This document shows, piece after piece, positions 7,943 to 17,200 of a DNA stretch of 47,000 nt. The number at the start of each line of letters is the position of its first letter. Positions within the stretch are counted from its first letter, which is position 1. Both the position numbers and the translations under genes were made by a program. This stretch comes from Verrucomicrobiales bacterium (lineage in GTDB: Bacteria > Verrucomicrobiota > Verrucomicrobiia > Verrucomicrobiales > DEV007): positions 1 through 47,000 of the forward strand of contig JAOFXR010000021.1 of assembly GCA_028047635.1 (NCBI GenBank). Reading direction: 5' to 3'. Under the pieces are notes generated by a model. It was given only the letters and a program-made list of their open reading frames with translations. It did not search any database and was not told the origin of the DNA.

Positions 7943-9433
7943 CTACTCAACCACCGGCGGAACCCACTCAGGTATTCCTTTTTCTTTCAGCTGCTTCTCA
8001 TAGCGAACTGCCAGCGGATGCACCTTCAGTCTCGGAAGCCCTTCGTTCACTAGCAAAGGATAAGTGGAATTCCACCACTGATCGTATGATTTCCGCAACC
8101 CTTCGACCACCTCAGGATGATCACTCGCCAGATCCGTCGTTTCACCCGGATCCTGTGCCACATCGTAGAGTTCCTTGTTATTCACGAACCGCCATTGCTG
8201 CATGCGAACCGCACACTTCTCGTATTTGAATTCATCCCGCTTCCCCGGACCCCAGCGCCCGCAGTGAACGAAAAGCTCGCGATCTGACCATTCGGCCTCC
8301 GGGTTTTCCAAAAGCGGCAACAACGAGCGGCCGTCAAGCTCCTGCATTTCTGTCGGCAGCTCGGCTCCGGCCAACTCGCTGAATGTGTGGAAGAGATCAA
8401 TGTGGGCCGTCAGAGCATTGATGTCGACACCCTCGCCAAGAACCCCTTTCCACTGCACGAAAAACGGCACGTGATTGCCACCCTCGTTCGGTGAGTTTTT
8501 GCCACTCTTCAGATTGGCGTTGAAATGTTTTACTCTCTCCCCGTTCAGCTCTCCACCGAGATGAGTCCCACCATTATCAGTCATAAAAATGACCACGGTA
8601 TTGTCCAACGCCTCCCATTCTTCAAGCTTGTTCATGAGAAGACCAAAGTTGTCATCAATGTTCTCGATCATCCCGTAACGACCGGCAGTGCCCTGATCGT
8701 AACCGAGGTCGAGAAAACGCTTTTGGTATTCCTCTGAAACAATGAGTGGAGCGTGTGGCGCATTAGTGGAGACGTAAGCGAAATAGGGTTTGCCCGCCTC
8801 TTCCTGCTCTTTGATCCACCCCATCCCCGCATCGAAAAAGATATCCGTGCAATAGCCTTTCGACTTCACAATCGTGTCGTCGTGCAAAAGCACCGGATCA
8901 AAATACCGGTTCTCATCATTCGTTGGAAAATCCCCCAACTTCACCTGCCCAATTCCCCCTGAGCCATGGATAAGAACTTTATCAAATCCCCGGTTCCCCG
9001 GCAAATACGCCTCTTCATCCCCAAGGTGCCACTTCCCGAAAATGCCCGTGGCATACCCCGCCGACTGCAGCACCTGCGGCAAAGTCGTGACCTCGAGCGC
9101 CATTCGCTCACGCTGGAGAATCGTGTGCGTCACACCGACGTTGAACGGATAGCGCCCACTCATCATTGCCGCACGAGTCGGCGCACAAGTCGGGCTGACA
9201 TGGAACTCGGTGAGACGGGTCGCCTTTTCGAAGAATGCGTCGATGTGGGGCGTTCTCACCACCTCGTTCCCCATGCAGGAAAGGTCCCCCATCCCCTGGT
9301 CATCTGTCATCACCAGAATAATATTCGGCCGGCTTCCGGCCAGCGGTTTTGCGGAGACCGTGCAGCAGAGAGAAAACACAGCGAAAAGGTAAATAATAGT
9401 TTGGCGCGTCATTTTAGTTTTAAGAGTATCCAT
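7943..9433 (-). CDS. Secreted formylglycine-dependent sulfatase
   Basis: This is a type I sulfatase that should hydrolyse sulfate esters, probably on polysaccharides. After a signal peptide (MTRQTIIYLFAVFSLCCTVSA) come the metal-binding NIILVMTDDQGMGDLSC segment, the active-site motif C-A-P-T-R (Cys about residue 83), which needs conversion to formylglycine by a maturase not found in this window, then GYATGIFGKWHLG and the metal site FMTDNGG. About 496 residues is normal. I chose the ATG at 9433; the ATG at 9412 starts exactly at the signal peptide and is equally likely, while the most upstream in-frame start (9508) adds an implausible tail. Sulfatases of this kind are abundant in Verrucomicrobia and Planctomycetes. 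Confidence 0.9.
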   Translation of the reverse strand: MDTLKTKMTRQTIIYLFAVFSLCCTVSAKPLAGSRPNIILVMTDDQGMGDLSCMGNEVVRTPHIDAFFEKATRLTEFHVSPTCAPTRAAMMSGRYPFNVGVTHTILQRERMALEVTTLPQVLQSAGYATGIFGKWHLGDEEAYLPGNRGFDKVLIHGSGGIGQVKLGDFPTNDENRYFDPVLLHDDTIVKSKGYCTDIFFDAGMGWIKEQEEAGKPYFAYVSTNAPHAPLIVSEEYQKRFLDLGYDQGTAGRYGMIENIDDNFGLLMNKLEEWEALDNTVVIFMTDNGGTHLGGELNGERVKHFNANLKSGKNSPNEGGNHVPFFVQWKGVLGEGVDINALTAHIDLFHTFSELAGAELPTEMQELDGRSLLPLLENPEAEWSDRELFVHCGRWGPGKRDEFKYEKCAVRMQQWRFVNNKELYDVAQDPGETTDLASDHPEVVEGLRKSYDQWWNSTYPLLVNEGLPRLKVHPLAVRYEKQLKEKGIPEWVPPVVE

Positions 9434-9583
9434 GATAAGGGATGAGAGGGGAAATACCCTCGAAATATTAGTCTCAAAGTAGTTCGATCGGAGCCTTCCA
9501 CCTTTCAATGGTGAAGAAAATAACTTTGAAGACCACCCCTGGATCCCTAAAATCCTAAATCCCTAAACTCCTAATTTTCTACC

Positions 9584-11266
9584 ATGTCCACCCGCTTTCC
9601 CGAATATACGGTCCAGCAACCCAACCTGGAGCTCACCGAAACTCGTTACACAGAGTTCCACGAGCGTCTCGCTGCCGCTCAAAACGCTGACGATTGTCTC
9701 GCACTGATTTCCGACTGGGACGGGGTTCTTTGCGAATTCAAAGAGTGGTCCAACTTGACTGAAATCCGCTTTCATCAGGACACCACCAACGAAGCCTACA
9801 AGGCAGCCAAAGAGCGCCTCGATGAGGCCTCTCCCAAGTTCACGGATCTCGAAACCCAATTGAAACAAGCTTTTCTCGACTGTCCACTGCGCAGCCAAAT
9901 AGAAGTCTCGACCGGATCGCAACTGTTCGATAAGTGGCAGTGCAACACGAAAAGTTTCTCCTCTGCCATTGAAAAGGATCTCATCACTGAGTCGACCCTC
10001 CAGTCCCAGTTCACCTCTTTGACCGCAGGAGGCAAAATCTTGTTCCAGGACAGTGAGTTCACCCTCCCTGAGATGAATCAATTTTTCGACCACGCCGACC
10101 GCGACATCCGAAAAGCCTCATACTTCGCTCATTCCAACTGGTATGCGGATAACGCTCCTGAGTTGGACCGCATTTACGATGAGCAGGTGAAAGTCCGGCA
10201 TTCGATGGCCAAAAAACTGGGCTACAAAACGTTCACCGAGTTGGGCTACCAAAGAATGACCCGGATCGGATATGGCCCGGAGGAAGTCGCTACCTTTCGA
10301 GACGAAGTCCGCGACAAAGTCGTGCCACTGGCGTGCGAGGTCGCAGCGCAGCAATCCCAAAAAATCGGAGTCGACCCGCTCATGTATTGGGACACCAGCG
10401 TCTACTCGCTGAAGGGAAATCCGGCTCCCCTCGGAGATCATGACTGGATGGTCGACCGCGCCGCCGAGATGTTCAACGAGATGGGCAACGGCCTCGACAC
10501 CTTTTTCGAAGAGATGAAAGCAAAGGGAGCGATGGATTTGAAATCCCGAAAAGGGAAAGCCGGAGGAGGCTTTTGCGAATACCTGCCAAAATTCGGCTTC
10601 CCCTTCATATTTGCCAACTTCAATGGAACTCGCGGAGATGTCGACGTCTTCAGCCACGAAATGGGGCATGCCTTCCAGAGCTACAGCAGTCGAAATCAGG
10701 TCATGAGCGACCTGATCTGGCCGACGACAGAAGCCTGCGAAATTCATTCGATGGGGCTCGAATTCCTGACATGGCCTCACATGGACAAGTTTTATGGTGC
10801 GGACGCGGCGGAAGAGCTTCGCCGCATCCACCTGACCACCTACATCCATTTTCTCCCCTACGGCGTCGCAATCGATCATTTTCAACACATGGTGTATGAA
10901 AATCCGGAAGCGACTCCCGAAGAACGAAACCAAATGTGGCAGGAACTCGAAGCCACCTACCTCCCCTGGCATTATTACGGCGACCTCCCGCACGAATCCA
11001 GCGGCCGCCGTTGGCAGCAGAAGCAGCATCTCTATAGCAGTCCCTTCTATTACATCGATTACTGCCTGGCCCTCACCGGGGCCCTCCAATTGTGGTCCAA
11101 ATCCCGAAAAAACTTTGAAGGCACCATGAGCGCCTACAAAGACCTCTGCCAATTAGGCGGAAGTCTCGACTACACCGGCTTGCTGAAATCAGCAGGTTTG
11201 GACTCCCCCTTTAGCAAAGGTTGTCTCGATGAAGTGATTGCGGAGGCGAAAGGGTATTTGGGGTAG
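9584..11266 (+). CDS. M3 family oligoendopeptidase
   Basis: This is a cytosolic zinc metallopeptidase of the thimet/PepF type that degrades short peptides. The zinc motif H-E-M-G-H is at residues 358-362 (VFSHEMGHAFQSYSS). The third zinc ligand should lie in the TTEACEIHSMGLEFLTWPHM segment about 25 residues on. C-terminal HESSGRRWQQKQHLYSSPFYYIDY is the usual substrate-binding Tyr/His stretch. At 560 residues it matches M3B oligoendopeptidases, with no signal peptide. The ATG at 9584 follows an odd A/C-rich leader with four near-repeats of CCCTAAA/TCCTAA just upstream. It stands alone, divergent from the sulfatase gene. Confidence 0.93.
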   Translation: MSTRFPEYTVQQPNLELTETRYTEFHERLAAAQNADDCLALISDWDGVLCEFKEWSNLTEIRFHQDTTNEAYKAAKERLDEASPKFTDLETQLKQAFLDCPLRSQIEVSTGSQLFDKWQCNTKSFSSAIEKDLITESTLQSQFTSLTAGGKILFQDSEFTLPEMNQFFDHADRDIRKASYFAHSNWYADNAPELDRIYDEQVKVRHSMAKKLGYKTFTELGYQRMTRIGYGPEEVATFRDEVRDKVVPLACEVAAQQSQKIGVDPLMYWDTSVYSLKGNPAPLGDHDWMVDRAAEMFNEMGNGLDTFFEEMKAKGAMDLKSRKGKAGGGFCEYLPKFGFPFIFANFNGTRGDVDVFSHEMGHAFQSYSSRNQVMSDLIWPTTEACEIHSMGLEFLTWPHMDKFYGADAAEELRRIHLTTYIHFLPYGVAIDHFQHMVYENPEATPEERNQMWQELEATYLPWHYYGDLPHESSGRRWQQKQHLYSSPFYYIDYCLALTGALQLWSKSRKNFEGTMSAYKDLCQLGGSLDYTGLLKSAGLDSPFSKGCLDEVIAEAKGYLG

Positions 11267-11296
11267 GAGCTGGCTTTGGGGACGGATTATAGAAAA

Positions 11297-11309
11297 TTAA
11301 CAGGGTCAA
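11297..11309 (-). repeat. Short CAACCCTGTTG-family repeat copy (reverse)
   Basis: TTAACAGGGTCAA is the reverse complement of TTGACCCTGTTAA, the same AxCCCTGTT core with partly matching arms as the copies at 3384, 26430 and 32604. It lies 31 bases after the peptidase stop. Confidence 0.35.
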
Positions 11310-11702
11310 ATGGAGCAATGAACCCCTTTAAAGGTTGGCGCGGGAAGACAATTTAGGTTTTAATGATGGCTCACTTCGTTCGATCGCCATTTAAGTTTCC
11401 ACTCAAAAAACCTGATACTGCGCTCTTCGTCACTCAAAGAACCTCGGTCCGACACCCCTTTTTTCCTCCTAACGCCGTGTTGCACCCTTTTTTGAACTCG
11501 ATTTCAATCACCGATCTCTTCTAAAAAACTCTCCAAGCGCAATGATTCCCTCTTGAATCAAGCATTTATAGAGGCACCCTTTTCAACCAGTTAGAGCGAA
11601 AAACGAAAGGAAAAAAGACCGATGCGTCTATTAGAACTCCTTAAGATAGCAAAATTTTAACAGTCGAGAACAAATACTGCTATTCTAGAGCCAAGAAAGA
11701 GG

Positions 11703-11729
11703 TTACTGGCCAGTAATATTCGGTATAGT
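11703..11729 (+). promoter_or_regulatory. Palindrome and possible -10 element upstream of sigma gene
   Basis: The perfect 14-bp palindrome TTACTGGCCAGTAA (11703-11716) is followed by TATAGT (11724-11729), which resembles a -10 box 16 bases before the start codon. A repressor bound at the palindrome would cover the -35 region. The palindrome is seen and the regulatory role is inferred. Confidence 0.4.
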
Positions 11730-11745
11730 ATCGCAGTCGAAAAAT

Positions 11746-12624
11746 ATGGCAAATTTAGAAATGGATGGCGGCATCAAGATCTACCTTCGGGAGATCGGTA
11801 AAACCGCCCTACTCAGTCGCGAAGAAGAAGTGCAGCTGGCTGATCGCATCAAAAATGGCGATAGGGAAGCTCGTGCTCACATGATTAAGGCAAACCTTCG
11901 CCTTGTCGTCAAAATCGCACAAGATTACGCAAACTACGGATTACCCTTACTTGACCTCATTTCTGAGGGCAACATCGGCCTGATGAAAGCGGTCGAGCGC
12001 TTCGACCCCAACAAGGGCGGTAAACTCTCCACCTATGCCGCGTGGTGGATCAAACAGTCCATCAAGCGAGCTTTGGCGAACCAGAGCAAGACAATCCGTC
12101 TTCCCGTCCACATGGTGGACAAAATTTCGAAAATGCGCCGTGTTGCGATGGTGCTCAGCGAAGAGCTTGGCCGCGAACCGACCGATGAAGAGCTGTCTGA
12201 AGAGATCGGAATCGACCGCGCAAAGCTTTCGCATCTCAAATCCGCGGCGATGCGACCTGCCTCTCTTGATGCCCCAATCGGCGAAGACGACAACACTCAA
12301 TTCGGCGAGATCATCGGCGATGAGAAGGCGCTGACTCCTCTGGAGCTCCTGAGCCATAAGAATATGCACATGCAACTCGACGATCTCCTTGAGGTTCTCG
12401 ACGAGCGTGAGCGAAAAATTGTCGATGCTCGATTTGGCCTGGGCGGTCAAAAGCCTAAAACGCTCGAAGAAGTGGGTCAGGAATTCGGCGTCACTCGTGA
12501 GCGAATCCGCCAGCTCCAGAACATCGCTCTCAAGAAGCTGCGTCGAGCTCTTCAGAAAAAAGAAGATCCCGGACCACAGCCGCTCCGTAAGCCAGGTGAA
12601 CCCGACGACGACTTTTTCCGGTAA
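11746..12624 (+). CDS. RNA polymerase sigma-70 factor, primary-like (group 1/2)
   Basis: This 292-residue sigma factor directs RNA polymerase to promoters. It opens directly with region 1.2 (GGIKIYLREIGKTALLSREEEVQLADRI), then region 2 with core-binding and -10 recognition (NLRLVVKIAQDYANYGLPLLDLISEGNIGLMKAVERFDP, KLSTYAAWWIKQSIKRALANQ), region 3 (IRLPVHMVDKISKMRRV, GREPTDEELSEEIG) and region 4 with the -35 helix-turn-helix (KTLEEVGQEFGVTRERIRQLQNIALKKLRRAL). It lacks the long acidic region 1.1 of typical RpoD, so it is a short housekeeping-type or RpoS-like group 2 factor. The ATG at 11746 has no Shine-Dalgarno. The gene has its own upstream palindrome and a downstream terminator, so it is monocistronic. 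Confidence 0.93.
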   Translation: MANLEMDGGIKIYLREIGKTALLSREEEVQLADRIKNGDREARAHMIKANLRLVVKIAQDYANYGLPLLDLISEGNIGLMKAVERFDPNKGGKLSTYAAWWIKQSIKRALANQSKTIRLPVHMVDKISKMRRVAMVLSEELGREPTDEELSEEIGIDRAKLSHLKSAAMRPASLDAPIGEDDNTQFGEIIGDEKALTPLELLSHKNMHMQLDDLLEVLDERERKIVDARFGLGGQKPKTLEEVGQEFGVTRERIRQLQNIALKKLRRALQKKEDPGPQPLRKPGEPDDDFFR

Positions 12625-12678
12625 GAGTGAGAAGAGACTGCCTCGGCAATCTGATCAAAGACCGATAGATTTCATTTC

Positions 12679-12712
12679 AAAAAAACGTGAGGCGAGAGCC
12701 TCGCGTTTTTTT
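12679..12712 (+). terminator. Intrinsic terminator of the sigma factor gene
   Basis: An A-run followed by ACG-T-GAGGC, the loop GAGA, then GCCTC-G-CGT and seven T (12706-12712). The stem of about nine pairs with flanking A and T runs could work in both directions, and it lies 55 bases after the sigma gene stop. Confidence 0.9.
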
Positions 12713-13008
12713 GTGCCCGGTCGGAATGCTTCTGCACACAACCCTGAAACTAGAACGGCGTCGGTTAAAAATTCTTGATTCAGCTAAAAGATTAAAGAAA
12801 ACCAGACAAGTTCCCCTGAAAAGGCTCTGCAATGAGAGCAATTGCTGATACCAGCCGCCCTGAGAAGGCTCACGGAGCGACATTCGGGCCAGCTAATAGT
12901 CAGGTGTTGCATTTGCAATTTCGCCTATCAGGTCTGAAGGATAATATTCTCAAAGAGCCCCTTCCACAGATCGATAGCCCTTCTCCTAAGGTTTAGCGGG
13001 AGTCTCCT
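12713..13008. other. Non-coding gap before truD with local hairpins
   Basis: No gene was recognised. The section 12800-12950 holds small paired elements: GCTCT-GCAAT-GAGAGC, the palindrome GCAATTGC, GCC-CTGAGAA-GGC, and TTGCATTTGCAA. These are suggestive of a structured RNA but match no riboswitch or RNA family I know. A ribosome binding site GGGAG (12998-13002) closes the region in front of the truD GTG start. Confidence 0.35.
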
Positions 13009-14049
13009 GTGAAACGTAATTTCATGACCCCTGTTAACCCTCCCCGGCTTTTTGGTGATTCTCCGGGGCGCGCCGTTTTCAAATCATGTCCTGAAGACTT
13101 TCAGGTCGAGGAAATCCTCGGCTTCGAGCCCTCCGGCGAAGGGGAGCATTGTTTTCTCTGGGTCGAAAAAACGGGGCGAAATACCAACGACGTCGCGAGG
13201 CATTTTGCGGACCAGCTTGGGATTCGGAAACGATTGATAAGTCATTGCGGCCTCAAGGATAAGGAGGCGGTGACTCGGCAGTGCTTCAGTATTCACCTTC
13301 CTGGGCAGGAGTCCCCGACCGCTGACGAATTGGAAGCGGAGGGGCTCCGTATTCTAAAAATCTCCCGGAACCGTCGCAAGCTGCATCGCGGCAGCCACGA
13401 CGGCAATCGCTTCGCCATTCGCCTGCGTGATTGCCAATGCGATCGCGGGGCAGTCGAGAGTCGTTGGGAGAAAATGATTTCTCAGGGAGTGCCCAACTAC
13501 TTTGGCCCACAGCGGTTCGGTCGCGGTGGCAACAACGTGCGTCAGGCGCGTGAATTGTTGAGCGGTCAACTTGAAGTGCGCGACCGGTTGGTTCGCGGGC
13601 TCCTGATCTCTGCCGCACGCAGTTACCTCTTCAACCTCGTCGTCGCGACTCGTGTCGAGGACGGAACCTTGTCCACGCCGCTGGAAGGCGAAGTCTTCGG
13701 CTTTCCCAATAACAGGAGCCTCGTGCTCCCCGATAATCTCCACGGCGATGAAGTGGAGCGAGTTGCCTCGGGGGCGTTGGAACTGACCGCTCCTCTGTGG
13801 GGAGAAGGTGAGGTATTGAGCATTAGCGAGGTGAGACGTCTAGAGTTGGAGATCGTCTCGCAGGAGTCGGAACTCGCCTCTGATCTTGAAAAACTGAGCT
13901 TGCGCCAGGAACGCCGTGTAATTCGACTGACGCCGCAGGAGACAAGCCTCGCCTGGGAAAATGAGAAGGAGTTAGTTCTCAATTTCGATCTTCCGAAAGG
14001 CACTTACGCCACGACGGTGCTTCGGGAATTATTCGAGTTCGAGGCGTGA
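13009..14049 (+). CDS. truD: tRNA pseudouridine(13) synthase TruD
   Basis: TruD converts uridine 13 of tRNA-Glu to pseudouridine. The family signatures are present: FKSCPEDFQVEEILGFEPSG at the N-terminus, the catalytic motif GLKDKEA with Asp84 (equivalent to Asp80 in E. coli), and NYFGPQRFGRGGNN in the middle. Length (346 residues) matches the family. I keep the GTG start at 13009 because GGGAG lies six to seven bases upstream; an ATG at 13024 has no such site. The downstream neighbour is convergent after a 165-base gap, and no partner gene is in an operon with it. Confidence 0.95.
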   Translation: MKRNFMTPVNPPRLFGDSPGRAVFKSCPEDFQVEEILGFEPSGEGEHCFLWVEKTGRNTNDVARHFADQLGIRKRLISHCGLKDKEAVTRQCFSIHLPGQESPTADELEAEGLRILKISRNRRKLHRGSHDGNRFAIRLRDCQCDRGAVESRWEKMISQGVPNYFGPQRFGRGGNNVRQARELLSGQLEVRDRLVRGLLISAARSYLFNLVVATRVEDGTLSTPLEGEVFGFPNNRSLVLPDNLHGDEVERVASGALELTAPLWGEGEVLSISEVRRLELEIVSQESELASDLEKLSLRQERRVIRLTPQETSLAWENEKELVLNFDLPKGTYATTVLRELFEFEA

Positions 14050-14214
14050 TCGAATTGAAAAGATTTTCAACGAAGCGCCCAGGGAGATGCATGCTTCCAG
14101 CCGCCTCATAAGCCTCCCGCCGAATTGCCCCGGCCGAGCGAAAACTAATCCATCTCGCTTTTGGACGAAGGCTCCGCTGGTAGCAAGAAGCCGCCACCCC
14201 CTGTTCAGGTTTCG

Positions 14215-17200
14215 CTAGGCCACCTCGCCCCTTCGCGCACCAAAACCGATTCCCACTGCGACCAGCGCGCAAAGGAGGAGCAGAACAACTGCCTTCCCTA
14301 TCGAGATTTGATGACTTCCCGTAAACGTTAAATCCAAATTAAGCGGCGCATTTTCGGCTACCTGAACGGTTCGGTGAAACGTGTAAATTTCGCCTTCTTC
14401 GGGAAGCGTAATCGTAATTGCCTGGGGCGCTGGAATACTCGAACGCTGATGCTTCACCAGCTGTGCCGCGATCCTACGAAGTGCTTCGTTGTCTTCGCTC
14501 GTATTACCGAGAAGCAGTTGACTCATTTCCTGAGGTCTGAAGTTGAGGTCCCCTTTTTGTAGAACCCGATTTTCAGTGATACCTATCTCAATCTGTTCAT
14601 TCTGCTCGCCGACCATTCCATCCGCCGAGTTATCAAGATAGAGACGTTGCCGCCTCGTATTCAGTCCGACGACGGCCTGCTGTGTCTGCAGATTCTCCAA
14701 TTGCACTCGTGCGTCCTCGTTGGAGGCGGCATCAAGCGCGTATTGGTTGGCAACACTGTTGAAAGCCCAGCGCGCTTTACTCTGCTCACCTGCCTGCAGT
14801 AAATCGTTAGCTTGCACGAGGAGATCAGCCGCTTTCTTTGCCTGCTCCTCGCGCTTTCCCTGTGTCTTCGACAGGTAACTGCTGCGATCAAATTGCTGTC
14901 CGCGCTGCTGTTGTTTCAGCTCCAGGTTTCCACCGCTGTCCGACAGTTCGAACCCTTTCGGAGCAACAACATTCCACTCAATATTCTCCAGTGGAACATT
15001 CAACTGAGGACTGAGGAGTCCGGACTTTTTGAAATGCTCACCTTCCACCGAGTAAATAAAGCGCACCGTCGCCGTTCTATCATTGGCTCCCGGAAGTATG
15101 TAAAACTGCCACGCCTCGCCCTGACGGACGGAATGCACGCTCTCTCCATTCACAAAAATACTAAAGAGATCCCCTTCCGGCGGAAGCACTACCCGGAGAC
15201 TGCTTCGCTGAACCACTTCCATCGTCAAATCAACGGCCGTGAGTTGGTCACCCAATGGCGAAAGAACCGAAGTTAACTTCCCATTCGCAACGCGAAGCTT
15301 GAGGGCCTCAGCTAGAGAATGACGTCGTGCCGCCACGAAGAAAGGCCCCTGCGGACTCACGGCTCGCAACGTCAGAACAGGCGCGTTGCGATTCCCTGCT
15401 TCACGAAGCACCTGAGGAACATTATTCCAGTCAGCGCGCTGCCAGCCGCGAGGAAAATCCTGCACCTCGATCTCGAGCCGTCCTCCCGAACGAACCGCGT
15501 AATAATAGGAAGTCTGCCGTGAATCAGGGAGAGCGACCGGCGTAATCGCCTCCCTCTCATTTTCACGCTCACCGCGACGCTCGTATTCAATCCGCAGATC
15601 AACATCGCCAATGACTCGGCGCTTGAACTGGATCTCCCACATATCGGAATCGGGCGACACCCTGACAAGATCACTAACGGACTTCCCTGAGGCAATCAGA
15701 GTTTTAATCTCTTCAGGGTCGGTGAGTGGCAACTGAATTTTCAGATTCCTAATCGAAGCATTCTGAACATTGAGACGAACAAACAAGGAAGCCTTCGTCT
15801 GGCCTTCACGTAAGGTCACCTCCTGAAGCATCTCCGCAGTGATCCATGGATCCAATTTCTCAATCCCAAGAGTCAGGTCCCAGTCCTGCTGCAGAAGTCG
15901 ATACGCCAGCGAGCCTTTGGCTCCGTCTCCGAGAGTCCGGGGATCGACCTCCGAAACATTCTGTCGCGACACCGTCCGCAAACGGATTCCGGTAGTCGGC
16001 TTCACGACCAGTTCGCCGGTTTGGCGTGACGCCTCAGTCACCGTGAATCGTGGAATCTCCCACTCGGGGGAGTTATCAGGAGCCGAAGAAGTAAGTGAAA
16101 GCGAGAAGTTGTGATCGCCTATTGTCTTTCCATTTAGATGAAGCGCGATGCGACGTTGTCCGCCGGCTGATACTTCGGCCCAATGGTGAAGCGCTTCGCC
16201 CGAAAGAGACTCCACTTCAAATCCCTCCGGCAACGGAAAGCTCAGCTGAAAAAGTCCTGCCCGAGTAATCGAAGTTGAGAAGTTTACGCCGAAAACAATT
16301 CTCTCTTCACCGAGCGATATGACCTGCTTGCTCACCACTCTCACCTCAGGAGCGACCGGAGCGACACGAAGCGCGACGTCTCCACCCGTTTCACCGAAAC
16401 GATAAACGCGATGCAGCACCGCAGTTTCATTCGGAAGAAGCGTCGCATCAAAATCGCTCAAGTTCACCTGTGACAAGGTCTCCGATTCCACTTTCTCCGG
16501 TTGGGCATCCGGACCGAAAGCTAGGGCGATGAGCCCGACCTGCCCTTCTGCCCCCTCGGTAAGGATAGGCTTAAGAGTGACCTCAGCAGGCAACGGTCCA
16601 AGACTTCGCTGGGTTTGCACATCGATACTGAAAGGCGTCGAATGCGCAGGCTCGACTACCATCTGAAGCGAACCCGTCTCCGCATCAAACTGCCACGACT
16701 CTGCCGGTCCCGAAACTTCGCTCACCGTCAGCCCTGTTGGAATCGTCACGACCAATTGTTTCACCTGCCCCTGCGAGGGCCTTATCGCGAGACGGTGCTT
16801 TCCATCAACCACTCCCGGTCCCGGCACATACAGATTCGAGCTTTCGACAAAGAACTGCGTCGTTTCCGAGGTCACATCTCTCATTGCAGGTTTTAAGACG
16901 ACCTTTGCCTTCTTGCCCGGTGCCAGCAGCAAAGTCGCTGTGGAGCGATCTCCTTCTCCGACACCCTTTTCAATTCTCACCGCTTCAACACATTCGAAGG
17001 TCCATTGTGCTCTATCAAAACTGGCTTCGATCTCCTGAAGCGAAGCCGCTCCGGTCGGAACCTCGATCCCTTTCGTGACATCAGCCACTTCCAGCAGAAA
17101 AGAAAACGACGCTTCGTAATTCCGAATCGAATCTGCAGCTTTAGGAGAGGGGTCAGCAAAAGGATCACTGTTGACTGCCTCCGGCGTTTCACTATCAGCA

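Larger units (their letters stand above)
11267..11745. other. Long intergenic region before the sigma factor gene
   Basis: No convincing coding sequence is present in these 479 bases. It holds one reverse-strand copy of the CAACCCTGTTG-type repeat (11297-11309), a loose inverted repeat around GATGGC and GCCATT near 11360-11395, T-rich tracts (CCCCTTTTTTCC near 11455-11465, GCACCCTTTTTTG near 11485), and the palindrome with possible promoter just before the sigma gene. A small RNA or long 5' leader is possible but is not shown by the sequence. Confidence 0.5.

Noticed and set aside
10118..11152. 344-codon minus-strand frame opposite the oligoendopeptidase
   Set aside because: Antisense shadow; the plus strand has HEMGH and the M3 C-terminal motif.
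12800..12950. tRNA or known riboswitch before truD
   Set aside because: No cloverleaf arms, CCA end or conserved riboswitch core could be found; only short local pairings.
13026..13038. Another CAACCCTGTTG copy (CCCCTGTTAACCC)
   Set aside because: It lies within the truD coding sequence, has different arms and is likely chance.
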